Origin: Herpetosiphon geysericola
GTDB taxonomy: Bacteria > Chloroflexota > Chloroflexia > Chloroflexales > Herpetosiphonaceae
DNA length: 64,000 nucleotides
Direction: 5' to 3'
Assembly: GCF_001306135.1 (NCBI RefSeq)
Contig: NZ_LGKP01000025.1
Coordinates: 310,001 to 374,000 of the forward strand
The translations under genes and the position numbers were made by a program. The stretch's first letter is position 1. Each line of letters starts with the position of its first letter. Positions 1 to 9,434 of the stretch are shown here, one piece after another. The notes under the pieces are model-generated. The model made no database searches, was not told where the DNA came from, and was given only the letters and a program-made list of their open reading frames with translations.

Positions 1-184
1 AGATGCGATCAACGATTACAGCGTACTCACTCGGCTCGTTCATGGCAGTGCCGCCCAATTGCAAATATTCGGCAGTTACGCCAAGATTGCGGCGGTTGAC
101 TTCCTCGATAAATGCCGGTGGCCACGACCATTCACGCCCAACCATAACCCCAATTTTCTTATCGGCTTTTTTTGCTTTTGCCAA
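1..184 (-). CDS. N-terminal part of a probable ATP-grasp-type protein (cut by window edge)
   Basis: The reading frame stays open from a TTG start at 184 to the window edge (61 codons). The start is supported by a GGAGG ribosome site at 191-195, six bases upstream. The product opens with a Lys/Ala-rich stretch, then IGVMVGREWSWPPAFIEEV and a segment ending EYAVIVDRI. From memory this resembles the N-terminal pre-ATP-grasp domain of RimK/glutathione-synthase-like proteins, but only about 61 residues are visible and the nucleotide-binding part lies outside. The gene points the same way as the XRE regulator upstream of it. The first in-frame ATG (14th codon) would remove conserved-looking sequence, so the TTG is preferred. 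Function is therefore tentative. Confidence 0.55.
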   Translation of the reverse strand, partial: MAKAKKADKKIGVMVGREWSWPPAFIEEVNRRNLGVTAEYLQLGGTAMNEPSEYAVIVDRI

Positions 185-359
185 GCAAAACCTCCTTGTA
201 TCGGTCTAGGCTTTGAGGGAAAATCCTGTGGGTATTTGTGCGGATGCTGCTTCGTTGCGAGGCGCATCATAGCATATCAAGCGCTGCTGTGCCAAAACAC
301 CCAAGCGAGGCTTGCCTCATGCGGGGCACTTACAAGCAGATTCTTGACCATCAATTGGG

Positions 360-731
360 TTAATTGTTGCGCTTATCATCGTTGCGATCTTGCAAATCGC
401 GCTGAAAAAGCACAAACTCATAGACTTGTTGACGCCTATCGGGGCTGAGCGTGGTGAAAATTGAAAGTAGCGCCTCTTGTTCGCGCCGCGAATCGGAGTA
501 GATTTTGGTTTCGGACGAGGCTGCTTCGCTGATCATTTCCAAGGCGGTGGTGCGGAACACTTGGGCTACGCCTTCGACTTCTGCAATCCGCGGCGAGGTA
601 TTGCCTGCCTCAACTGCGCTAATATACGAGCCAGAAACCCCAACTTTTGCGCCTAAGTCGTTCTGGGTCAAGCGGTCGCGGGTGCGTTTGCGTTTGATGA
701 TTGCGCCAATTGCTTCACTCAAACTAGCCAT
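360..731 (-). CDS. XRE-family helix-turn-helix transcriptional regulator
   Basis: This is a 123-residue one-component DNA-binding protein. Residues about 8-65 form an XRE/Cro-C1 domain: LTQNDLGAKVGVSGSYISAV is the helix-turn-helix, followed by the typical E-x-G-x-x-x-P-R segment. The C-terminal half (about 70-123) is charged and helical, with no recognisable ligand-binding domain, and ends in an Asp/Arg/Asn-rich tail. The ATG at 731 is chosen because GGAG lies six bases upstream; the longer frame to 827 adds an unrelated hydrophobic leader. It is monocistronic-looking, with the start of another minus-strand gene 175 bases downstream. The target is unknown. Confidence 0.85.
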   Translation of the reverse strand: MASLSEAIGAIIKRKRTRDRLTQNDLGAKVGVSGSYISAVEAGNTSPRIAEVEGVAQVFRTTALEMISEAASSETKIYSDSRREQEALLSIFTTLSPDRRQQVYEFVLFQRDLQDRNDDKRNN

Positions 732-1041
732 GCCAATCTCCAATCTTGCTGCTAATTCGGTTGCGATTCCTTTGCATTGTACAAGAAAACCACCGCAAAA
801 GGCAGCAGCCAGAAGAACAGAGAGCATAGAACATAGAACATAGGAATTGCATTATTGATCCACGAAGGCCAAGAAGCCTGAAACCGCCAAGGACGCGAAG
901 AGCGCGAAGTGTACGCAGGCTATGGGCTATAGGCTATAGGCTTTTGCCTTTTGCCTTCTGCCTTTTGATTTTTGATTTTTGACTTTAAACAAAAACGCCC
1001 CTCGCCCAATTGCTTGGACAAGGGGCCGTTTGCGAGCTGAA
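732..1041. repeat. Intergenic mosaic repeat block A
   Basis: No gene is seen here apart from the tig terminator near 991-1032. From about 815 to 985 the sequence is a mosaic of short modules that recur in other gaps of this window: an agaacatagaacatag type, a ccacgaag/gcgcgaag type, a ctataggctatagg type and a ttttgccttctgccttttga type. The modules have no start codon plus ribosome site context and no conserved coding frame. Confidence 0.7.
991..1032 (-). terminator. Rho-independent terminator of tig
   Basis: Read on the minus strand, an AAACG(g)CCCCT arm pairs with AGGGGCGTTT across an 18-20 base loop, with one bulged G, and is followed by a short T-rich run. It begins about ten bases after the tig stop codon. 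Confidence 0.65.
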
Positions 1042-2499
<1,458 letters not shown>

Positions 2500-2567
2500 A
2501 CGATCTCCAAAGTATATGCTATTTAATCGATCTTTAACTATCGCCAACGAAGGCAGTCTAGCGTGAC

Positions 2568-2576
2568 ATTATACCA
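2568..2576 (-). promoter_or_regulatory. Candidate extended -10 promoter for tig
   Basis: The minus strand reads TGGTATAAT, an extended -10 element with a perfect TATAAT. No good -35 is visible at 17 bases. It would start transcription near 2561, about 60 bases before the GTG start of tig. Confidence 0.55.
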
Positions 2577-2672
2577 GAACATCGCCTAGCTTTGGCTAGC
2601 AATTCTGACGACGTTAATCCTCGCTCAACTACTCTTTTTAATTCCTATTTAACACGATTGCCAGCCATAAAT

Positions 2673-2745
2673 TGCCCTTTAGGGAGTGCAGGGGGATTAA
2701 ATCCTCCTGCGTTTCCCGCCTTGAGTCGGGACGGAAGGGTGGTGA
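2673..2745 (+). repeat. Two-hairpin dispersed repeat, copy 1
   Basis: This is the first of six copies in the window. Hairpin 1 is GCAGGGGGAT / ATCCTCCTGC with a TAA loop and one G-T pair. Hairpin 2 is CCCGCC / TCGGG with one mismatch, followed by the constant ACGGAAGGGTGG. It lies between the cysteine desulfurase stop and the tig promoter. Confidence 0.85.
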
Positions 2746-2771
2746 GACCCAAACCGCTCTTAATTGATTGC

Positions 2772-3968
2772 TTAATAGACAGTTTGCTCAGCCAAGAAAT
2801 GGCGATACATCGGCGAAACCGCCCGCAAGCGCTCAACAATGGGTGGCAATAATTCCAATACGCGCTCGATTTGCTCGGCAGTGTTATCGCGGCCAAGGGT
2901 CATGCGCAGGCTGCCATGGGCGCGTTCGGCGCTAATTCCCAAAGCCATCAAGACATGCGATGGGTCGAGCGAGCCGCTGGTGCAGGCCGAGCCACTTGAA
3001 GCATAAATGCCCTGTTGATCAAGCAACAGCAGCATGCTCTCGCCCTCAATAAAGTCAAACGAAATATTGACATTATTCGGCAAACGCTGGGTGCGATGAC
3101 CATTCAGATACACATGCGGAATTGTTGCTTCAATCCCTGAAATCAGCCGATCGCGCAGGCTGGTGATGTGGCTGACACTTTGGGGCAGTTCATCGACCGC
3201 AAGTTGCAAGGCCTTGGCCAAGCCAACAATCCCAGGCACATTTTCGGTGCCCGCCCGCAAACGCCGTTCCTGCGAGCCACCATTAATTAACGGCAGCATT
3301 GGCACGCCGCGCCGCATATACAACGCACCAATCCCTTTTGGCCCATAAAATTTATGCGCCGTTAGGCTCAACAAATCAACATTCAATTCTTTAACATTAA
3401 TTGGTTGTGCCCCGATTAACTGCACTGCATCGGTATGAAACAGCACATCGTGTTCGCGGCAGACCGCGCCCAATTCGGCAATTGGCTGAATTGTGCCAAT
3501 CTCGTTGTTGGCCGCCATAATGCTGACCAAAACCGTGGTTGGGCGAATTGCAGCCCGTAAATCGGCAACCGAAACCAAGCCAGTGCTATCGACTGGCAAG
3601 ATGGTTATTTCAAAGCCAAAGTGTTCAAGATATTCAACCGCATGCAGCACCGCGTGATGTTCAATCGCGCTGGTGATGATGTGATTGCCTTTGCCTGCGT
3701 CACGCTGAGCAAACGCCACGCCTTTGATCGCCAGATTATCGGCCTCGGAGCCGCCGCTGGTAAACACAATTTCTTTGCGTTTTGCGCCCAACAAGCTGGC
3801 GACAGTTTCGCGGGCCTCGTCTACGCCTTCGAGCGCGGCGCGGCCCAGCCGATAGATGCTTGATGGATTGCCGTAGGCTGTGTTGAAATAGGGCAACATC
3901 GCCTCAACGACCCTTGGATCAGTTGCAGTCGTCGCTGCATGATCGAGATAAATTGTTTCTGGTGCCAT
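2772..3968 (-). CDS. Cysteine desulfurase (NifS/IscS family)
   Basis: This is a PLP-dependent enzyme that converts cysteine to alanine and passes sulfur to Fe-S cluster or thio-cofactor assembly. At 398 residues it is the normal family length. The sequence shows the N-terminal YLDHAATT, the PLP-contact residues His104, Asp180 and Gln183, the Schiff-base lysine Lys206 in TAHKFYGPKG, the RAGTEN segment, and the active-site loop SSGSACTSGSLDPSHVL with sulfur-carrying Cys329. The ATG at 3968 has AAGGTGG upstream. No iscU, iscA or mnmA neighbour is present, so it could serve Fe-S assembly or tRNA thiolation. It is divergent from gpsA. Confidence 0.95.
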   Translation of the reverse strand: MAPETIYLDHAATTATDPRVVEAMLPYFNTAYGNPSSIYRLGRAALEGVDEARETVASLLGAKRKEIVFTSGGSEADNLAIKGVAFAQRDAGKGNHIITSAIEHHAVLHAVEYLEHFGFEITILPVDSTGLVSVADLRAAIRPTTVLVSIMAANNEIGTIQPIAELGAVCREHDVLFHTDAVQLIGAQPINVKELNVDLLSLTAHKFYGPKGIGALYMRRGVPMLPLINGGSQERRLRAGTENVPGIVGLAKALQLAVDELPQSVSHITSLRDRLISGIEATIPHVYLNGHRTQRLPNNVNISFDFIEGESMLLLLDQQGIYASSGSACTSGSLDPSHVLMALGISAERAHGSLRMTLGRDNTAEQIERVLELLPPIVERLRAVSPMYRHFLAEQTVY

Positions 3969-4205
3969 TCCAGACCACCTTTTGCTGCTAATTGCAAGTT
4001 TGTCGCTGGTTTGATTTTACCGCTGTTTAGCCCCAAATTGCTGTAAACATTTCGCTACATTCAGCATGGCCCTGCCAGCAGAATGGCAAAATCGTGGGCT
4101 TGGAGCACAGCTTGCAATCGCTGGTTTAGCTAGATTCAATGTGGGACTCCTACGACTAATGGTATGCTAAGAAGAGCTGAATCGCAATATTTGGGAGGCA
4201 CAACT

Positions 4206-5237
4206 ATGATTCAACGGCTTGACGTAGCAGTCATCGGCACAGGCAATTGGGGCACAACCTTGGCCTTGGTTTTGGCGCGTGGCGGGCGCAATGTCACGCT
4301 GTTTGGCCGTAATCAAGCAGAGGTTGAGCAACTGCAAGCTGCTGGCGAAAACAGCCGTTTTTTGCCTGGGCAGCGCTTTCCTGCCAATTTGGGCTTGGCG
4401 TTTGAGCCGGCGCTCGCAGCCAAAGCCCAAGTTATTTTGTTGGCCGTGCCTTCCAAAACGATTCGCAGCAATGCGCTACAACTTGCGCCGCTGCTTGCCC
4501 CCGACACAATTGTGCTTAGCTGCGCCAAAGGCATCGAGACTGGCAGCCTTGAAACGATGAGCGAAGTCTTGGCCGAGGCACTCAGCACCCATCCACGCGG
4601 CTTGATTGGCACACTCTCAGGGCCAAATATCGCCAACGAAATTGCCCAAGGCTTGCCCTCGACCACTGTTGTGGCTTTAAGTGATGATCAGGCTGGTCAG
4701 CGGGCGCAAAGCTTGCTCACCACCACATTAATGCGCATCTATCGTTCAAGCGATGTGATTGGGGTGGAGCTTGGCGGCGCACTCAAAAATATTGTGGCGC
4801 TTGGAGCTGGTATCTGCGATGGTATGGGATTGGGCGATAATGCCAAAGCGGCCTTTATCACCAGAGGTTTGGCCGAGATGACTCGCTTGGGTATGGCACG
4901 GGGTGCGCATCCGCTGACTTTTGCTGGCTTGGCAGGCTTGGGCGACTTAATTGCTACATGTGCCTCGCCACATAGCCGCAACCGCCGTTTGGGTGAAGCG
5001 CTTGCTCGGGGCCAATCGCTGGAAACTGCGTTGGCCCAGCTTGGCCAAGTTGCCGAAGGCGTGAACACCACCGCCACTGCGCGCCAACTGGCCCAACACT
5101 ATAATGTCGAATTACCAATTGCCGATGAATTGTATCGTGTGTTGTTTGAAGGCAAATCGCCGCAACAGGCAGGGCTTGATTTGATGCAGCGCGACCCTAA
5201 AAATGAATTGGCAGGCTTGCAAGGGCTATTTGCTTAA
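4206..5237 (+). CDS. gpsA: NAD(P)-dependent glycerol-3-phosphate dehydrogenase
   Basis: This enzyme reduces dihydroxyacetone phosphate to sn-glycerol-3-phosphate for phospholipid synthesis. The 343-residue product has the Rossmann motif GTGNWG near the N-terminus, the FGRN cofactor-binding stretch, SCAKGIE, LSGPNIANEIA, the catalytic-lysine segment GGALKNIVALGAGICDGMGLGDNAKAA, and the GLGDLIATC and SRNRRLG substrate-site motifs. The ATG at 4206 is chosen for GGGAGG seven bases upstream; the longer frame from 4164 lacks a ribosome site. An extended -10-like element (TGGTATGCT) lies at 4160-4168. An acetyltransferase gene follows 15 bases after the stop, so the two are probably co-transcribed. 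Confidence 0.96.
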   Translation: MIQRLDVAVIGTGNWGTTLALVLARGGRNVTLFGRNQAEVEQLQAAGENSRFLPGQRFPANLGLAFEPALAAKAQVILLAVPSKTIRSNALQLAPLLAPDTIVLSCAKGIETGSLETMSEVLAEALSTHPRGLIGTLSGPNIANEIAQGLPSTTVVALSDDQAGQRAQSLLTTTLMRIYRSSDVIGVELGGALKNIVALGAGICDGMGLGDNAKAAFITRGLAEMTRLGMARGAHPLTFAGLAGLGDLIATCASPHSRNRRLGEALARGQSLETALAQLGQVAEGVNTTATARQLAQHYNVELPIADELYRVLFEGKSPQQAGLDLMQRDPKNELAGLQGLFA

Positions 5238-5252
5238 TCGAGGAGCTGAGCA

Positions 5253-5699
5253 ATGCAAGAGTTACGATCATTTACCAAGCAGCATTTGGCCGAATTAGCG
5301 CCGTTGATTGCCGCCAGCAGCGCCGAAGGCTATAGCATGGTGCAACGACTGTATGACGAGTGGCAAAGTGGAGTCCAAACGTTTTCGCAGCCAGGCGAAG
5401 GCTTTTGGGGCATTTGGCAAGGCCAGCGTTTGCGGGCAATTGGCGGCATCAGCATCGATCCCTATCAACCGACAGCGACAATTGGCCGCATTCGCCATGT
5501 GTATGTGTTGCCTGCGTGGCGGCGGCATGGCTTGGCCCAACAACTTGTGCTGCACAGCCTGAAGCATGCAGCTGGTCATTTTGCCAAAATCAGTTTATAC
5601 ACCAATAATCCAGCGGCGGCGAAACTCTACGAGGCCTGTGGGTTTGAGCCAGCTACGGGCTTAGTGCGCAGCACCCATTGCTACAACTACCAAGGTTAG
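5253..5699 (+). CDS. GNAT-family N-acetyltransferase
   Basis: This is a 148-residue acetyl-CoA-dependent acetyltransferase of unknown substrate. The acetyl-CoA binding strand and loop are seen as IRHVYVLPAWRRHGLAQQLV, matching the V-x-P-x-x-R-x-x-G-x-A/G pattern. The C-terminal strand LYTNNPAAAKLYEACGFEPA is also typical. GGAG lies upstream of the ATG. It follows gpsA closely and probably shares its transcript, but I see no functional link. Confidence 0.88.
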   Translation: MQELRSFTKQHLAELAPLIAASSAEGYSMVQRLYDEWQSGVQTFSQPGEGFWGIWQGQRLRAIGGISIDPYQPTATIGRIRHVYVLPAWRRHGLAQQLVLHSLKHAAGHFAKISLYTNNPAAAKLYEACGFEPATGLVRSTHCYNYQG

Positions 5700-6049
5700 C
5701 AGCAATGAGGCTTTTAGCGTGTACTGGTTCATTGGATTGGCAGCATGTGCATTCTCGCACCCCAACCTTCTTCCAAACGTTGGTTTACGCTGCTCACCAC
5801 CAAATCTGTAGGTTCATCACTGGATGTGGTTCAAACGCGGATTGTCCTTTTAGGGGGTGCAGGGGGGTAAAGCCCCCTGCGTCTCCCGCCTTGAGGCGGG
5901 ACGGAAGGGTCGTGATCAATCAATGGGCGAGAGAAGGGAGTGGTTAAGGCTATAAACCAGTACCATATGGCTTTTAGCGCATTAGCATGAGCTATTTCGC
6001 TTAAGATTCTCATCCAGTTCTCATCCGAAATGTTAAATCGGCTTGACAT
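5700..6049. other. Intergenic region between the acetyltransferase and rpsO promoter
   Basis: No convincing gene is present. The region holds one copy of the two-hairpin repeat (5841-5915), then plain sequence up to the rpsO promoter and inverted repeat at 6050-6084. A minus-strand frame of about 106 codons here overlaps the repeat and the promoter, lacks a ribosome site and resembles no family known to me. Confidence 0.7.
5841..5915 (+). repeat. Two-hairpin dispersed repeat, copy 2
   Basis: Hairpin 1 is GCAGGGGG/CCCCCTGC around GTAAAG. Hairpin 2 is CCCGCC/GGCGGG around TTGA, then ACGGAAGGGT. It is preceded by the shared TTGTCCTTTTAGGGGG leader and lies downstream of the gpsA-acetyltransferase pair. 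Confidence 0.88.
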
Positions 6050-6070
6050 ATCGATTTGCACAGAATCGAT
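6050..6070. promoter_or_regulatory. Inverted repeat overlapping the rpsO -35 box (possible operator)
   Basis: A perfect inverted repeat, ATCGATT (6050-6056) and AATCGAT (6064-6070) with a seven-base spacer, overlaps the -35 hexamer of the rpsO promoter. A dimeric regulator bound here would block RNA polymerase. No partner regulator can be named. Confidence 0.45.
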
Positions 6071-6084
6071 TTTGCTGGTATACT
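6056..6084 (+). promoter_or_regulatory. Promoter of rpsO-pnp
   Basis: TTGCAC at 6056-6061 and TATACT at 6079-6084 are separated by 17 bases, and TG at 6076-6077 makes an extended -10. Transcription would start near 6091, about 80 bases before the rpsO start. Confidence 0.7.
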
Positions 6085-6169
6085 CGCAGCCAATGTGCCG
6101 CGAATGACGTTGCACAGGGAAGGGTGGGAAAACCGGCATTCCCATGCCCAATTAACAAGGAGGCACACC

Positions 6170-6442
6170 GTGTCGCTGGATCAAGAAAAATCAACCGTTA
6201 TCAATAACTATAAACTGCACGAAACAGATACTGGCTCGGCAGATGTGCAAATTGCCCTTTTGACCGACCGCATCAACCAATTAATCGAGCACTTGAAATT
6301 GCACAAGCAAGATCACCACTCACGTCGTGGTTTGCTGAAGTTGGTTGGTCGTCGCCGTCGCTTGTTGGCCTACCTGAGCAAAAAAGACAATGCTCGGTTC
6401 CGCGCTGTCAGCGAACGCTTGGGTCTGCGGATCAAAGCCTAA
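6170..6442 (+). CDS. rpsO: 30S ribosomal protein S15
   Basis: S15 binds 16S rRNA helices 20-22 in the platform of the small subunit. The 90-residue product begins [20 protein letters not shown] and contains the typical [17 protein letters not shown], the rRNA-binding DHHSRRGLL and the basic [10 protein letters not shown]. The GTG at 6170 is preceded by AAGGAGG at the right distance; the in-frame upstream extension from 6056 would run through the promoter. It is followed by a strong terminator and then pnp, the common rpsO-pnp order. Confidence 0.97.
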   Translation: MSLDQEKSTVINNYKLHETDTGSADVQIALLTDRINQLIEHLKLHKQDHHSRRGLLKLVGRRRRLLAYLSKKDNARFRAVSERLGLRIKA

Positions 6443-6482
6443 ATTGGGTAAAGTGTTTGCTTGCAAAGCATGCTAAAATACA

Positions 6483-6518
6483 CGTCTGGGAGTACAGTTG
6501 CTCCCAGACGTTTTTGTG
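6483..6518 (+). terminator. Rho-independent terminator between rpsO and pnp
   Basis: A perfect ten-base stem CGTCTGGGAG/CTCCCAGACG encloses an eight-base loop and is followed by TTTTTGTGTT. It lies 40 bases after the rpsO stop, so pnp expression needs read-through, processing or its own promoter. Confidence 0.93.
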
Positions 6519-6689
6519 TTGAGCCACAATAACGCCTCGTTGGCTCAATGATTGCAGTAAAGAGGCGCACTGATGGTTTTGTGGACGTTAGGAATTGGCG
6601 CGTGAACAGTGACCGATGTTGCTGTGCAGGCTCCAGTGCCTAACGATCCACGTTGTGAAGCACCCAAGTGGGGTGTTTGGAGGCATATT

Positions 6690-9047
6690 TTGACTGAACA
6701 TCAAGTTCATAGTGTAACGGTGGAGCTTGCAGGTCGCCCATTGACGATTGAAGCAGGCCGCGTTGCTCAGTTGGCCAATGGCGCAGTTTTAGTTCGTTAC
6801 GGCGATACGGTCTTGTTAGCAGCAGTTACTGCTTCAAATGAACCACGCGAAGGGATTGATTTCTTCCCTTTGACCGTCGATTACGAAGAAAAAATGTACG
6901 CCGCTGGTAAAATTCCAGGGTCGTTCTTCAAACGTGAAGGCCGACCAACCGAAACCGCGATTTTGACCTCGCGTTTGACCGACCGCCCATTGCGGCCTTT
7001 GTTTCCCAAAGGTTATTACAATGATGTGCAGGTTTCGATCACCACGCTTTCAACCGACCAAGTGAATGATCCAGGCCCCTTGGCAATTATTGGCGCTTCG
7101 GCAGCCTTGGTGATTTCGGATATTCCATTTGCTGGGCCAGTTGCCGCAGTGCAAATGGGCCATATCGATGGCGTTTTTGCAATCAATCCCGTGATGGGCT
7201 TGATGGAAAATAGCCGGCTCGATTTGGTTGTTTCTGGCACCAGCGAAGCAGTAATGATGGTCGAGGCCAGCGCCTACGAATTGACCGAAGCTGAAATGCT
7301 CGAAGCAGTCAAGCGCGGTCACGAAGCCATGCAATCGGTTATCCAAGCCCAGCTTGAATTGGCCGAAAAATGTGGCAAGCCCAAAAAAGAATTTGTGGCT
7401 CCTGTCGTCGATACCAGCCTACAAGATGAAATCAAAGCTTGGATGGGCAATCGCTTCTTAGAAGCCTTGAACAACAGCGACAAAACTGCACGCGAAGATG
7501 CAACCGATGCCTTGCGGCTTGAAGTGCTCGAAAAATTCAGCGCTGGTGCAACCGAAGAAGAATTGGCTGCTCGCGTTAAGACCGTTACCAAAGCCTACGA
7601 TGGCTTGGTTAAAAATGAAGTTCGCTCTTCAATTCTTGAGCAAGGCATTCGGGTTGATGGCCGTAAGGTCAACGAAATTCGCCCAATCGCTGTTGATGTT
7701 GGGGTGTTGCCTCGGGTTCACGGCTCGGGCTTATTTACCCGTGGCCAAACCCAAGTGCTGACCGTGGCAACCCTTGGCTCGCCTGGCGATGAACAACGCC
7801 TTGACGATTTGGGAATTGAAACCACCCGCCACTATATGCACCACTACAACTTCCCTGCCTTCTCGACTGGCGAAGCTCGGCCTTCACGTGGCCCACGTCG
7901 CCGCGATATTGGGCACGGCAAGTTGGCAGAACGGGCTTTGGTGCCAGTGTTGCCAGAAAAAGATTCATTCCCTTACACCATGCGCTTGGTTTCGGAAGTG
8001 TTAGCATCCAACGGTTCATCGTCGATGGCCTCAGTTTGTGGCTCGTCGTTGGCTTTGATGGATGCTGGGGTTCCAATTAAAGCTCCAGTTGCTGGCGTAG
8101 CAATGGGCTTGATTACTGGCAAAGAAGCTGGCCAATTCAGCGTCTTGACCGACATCCAAGGCTTGGAAGATGCCTTGGGCGATATGGACTTCAAGGTTGC
8201 TGGCACCAGTGCTGGCATCACCGCGCTGCAAATGGACATCAAAACCACAGGCATCACCTACGAAATTATGCAGCAAGCCTTCGAGCAAGCGCGCCAAGGC
8301 CGCGTGTTCATTCTCGATAAGATGAATGAAATTATCAACACTGCGCGCAATGATATTTCGCAATTTGCCCCACGGATTATCACCCTGCAAATTGAGCCAT
8401 CGAAGATCGGTGCCTTGATTGGGCCTGGTGGTAAGACGATTCGCTCAATTATCGAGCAAACTGGCGCTCAAATCGACGTTGAAGACGATGGCCGCGTATT
8501 CGTGACCACGCCTGACGCTGATGGCGCACGCTTGGCTCAATCGTTGATCGAAGGCTTGACCCGCGAAGCCAAAGTTGGCGAAATCTTCACTGGTAAAGTT
8601 GTACGGATTATGCCATACGGCGCGTTCGTCAACATTTTGCCAGGCAAAGATGGCATGGTTCACGTTTCCGAACTCGATGAAAAACGGGTCGAAAACGTCG
8701 AAGATGTGGTCAAAATTGGCGACGAATTGACTGTGATGGTGATCGATGTTGAGCCAGGCACTGGCAAGCTCAGCCTTTCACGCCGCGCAATTCTCACTGG
8801 CGAAACTGCTGAACAACGCAAGAGCAGCAGCAGCAAAGGCGGCCCACGCGGTGGTAATGGTGGCGGCGGCGACCGCGGCCCACGTCCAGGTGGCGATCGC
8901 GGCCCACGCCCAGAAGGTGGCGACCGTGGCCCACGCCCTGAGGGAGATCGCGGCCCACGCCCTGAAGGCGACCGCCCTCGTGAAGGTGGCGACCGTGGCC
9001 CACGCCCAGGTGGCAACGACCGCCGTGGTGGCGGCTTCCGCGGCTAA
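6690..9047 (+). CDS. pnp: Polyribonucleotide nucleotidyltransferase (PNPase)
   Basis: PNPase is a trimeric phosphorolytic 3'-5' exoribonuclease. In order: RNase PH domain 1, an alpha-helical linker, RNase PH domain 2 containing SRGPRRRDIGHGKLAERAL, a KH domain near residue 570 (IGPGGKTIRSI), an S1 domain near 630-702 (GKVVRIMPYGAFVNILPG), and a Gly/Arg/Pro tail from about 703 to 785. The TTG at 6690 is preferred: it has GGAGG six bases upstream and yields MTEHQVHSVTVELAG, the usual family start. The frame is also open to a GTG at 6609, which would add 27 atypical residues. The tail is five to six copies of GDRGPRPxG, an RGG-like, probably disordered RNA-binding extension. Confidence 0.96.
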   Translation: MTEHQVHSVTVELAGRPLTIEAGRVAQLANGAVLVRYGDTVLLAAVTASNEPREGIDFFPLTVDYEEKMYAAGKIPGSFFKREGRPTETAILTSRLTDRPLRPLFPKGYYNDVQVSITTLSTDQVNDPGPLAIIGASAALVISDIPFAGPVAAVQMGHIDGVFAINPVMGLMENSRLDLVVSGTSEAVMMVEASAYELTEAEMLEAVKRGHEAMQSVIQAQLELAEKCGKPKKEFVAPVVDTSLQDEIKAWMGNRFLEALNNSDKTAREDATDALRLEVLEKFSAGATEEELAARVKTVTKAYDGLVKNEVRSSILEQGIRVDGRKVNEIRPIAVDVGVLPRVHGSGLFTRGQTQVLTVATLGSPGDEQRLDDLGIETTRHYMHHYNFPAFSTGEARPSRGPRRRDIGHGKLAERALVPVLPEKDSFPYTMRLVSEVLASNGSSSMASVCGSSLALMDAGVPIKAPVAGVAMGLITGKEAGQFSVLTDIQGLEDALGDMDFKVAGTSAGITALQMDIKTTGITYEIMQQAFEQARQGRVFILDKMNEIINTARNDISQFAPRIITLQIEPSKIGALIGPGGKTIRSIIEQTGAQIDVEDDGRVFVTTPDADGARLAQSLIEGLTREAKVGEIFTGKVVRIMPYGAFVNILPGKDGMVHVSELDEKRVENVEDVVKIGDELTVMVIDVEPGTGKLSLSRRAILTGETAEQRKSSSSKGGPRGGNGGGGDRGPRPGGDRGPRPEGGDRGPRPEGDRGPRPEGDRPREGGDRGPRPGGNDRRGGGFRG
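8868..9020 (+). repeat. Coding tandem repeat in the PNPase tail
   Basis: A unit of about 24-27 bases encoding GDRGPRPxG recurs in tandem, varying mostly at third positions (gaccgtggc/gatcgcggc). Synonymous variation with a constant peptide implies selection on the protein repeat. Confidence 0.85.
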
Positions 9048-9434
9048 ATCTACTCGTTAGTTGTTGATCCACGAAGCGACACGAAGAGCACGAATCTTCG
9101 CGTCCTTCGTGGATTATTTTTTAACGCAGAGGCATATTAAGGATGAGGGATGAGGGATGAAGGATGAAAGGCATAGAACAGCATCAGACAAATCTGGGTA
9201 ATCTGTGGCAAAAAATACGTATTCGTGGTTTTTAACGCAGAGGCATATTAAGGATGAGGGATGAGGGATGAAAAGTATAGAATATAGGGCTATAGGCTTG
9301 AGGCTATCGAGCGATCTGTGGCTAAAAAATAATCTTCGTGTTCTTCGCGTTCTTCGTGGTTTCCGTCCTTCGTGCGCTTCGTGCCCTTCGTGGATCAAAA
9401 CCGATCCCCAACAACTATTCCCCAACCCCCATTT
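9048..9434. repeat. Intergenic mosaic repeat block B
   Basis: No gene is seen. Two ccacgaag-type arrays face each other at about 9067-9112 and could form a long hairpin ending in ATTTTTT, which could also end pnp transcripts. A module of about 45 bases (aacgcagaggcatattaagg plus gatgaggg units) occurs twice, at 9119 and 9231. The block ends with cttcgtg-type arrays at 9340-9400. A minus-strand frame here translates into HEGHEAHEG and RRTRRTRR and is treated as repeat noise. Confidence 0.75.

Noticed and set aside
8660-9016. Minus-strand Pro/Arg/Ser-rich frame opposite the PNPase tail
   Set aside because: It is the reverse reading of the GDRGPRP repeat coding sequence.
9114-9425. Minus-strand frame with HEGHEAHEG and RRTRRTRR
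   Set aside because: It translates mosaic repeat modules only and lacks start context; such products are typical artefacts of these repeats.
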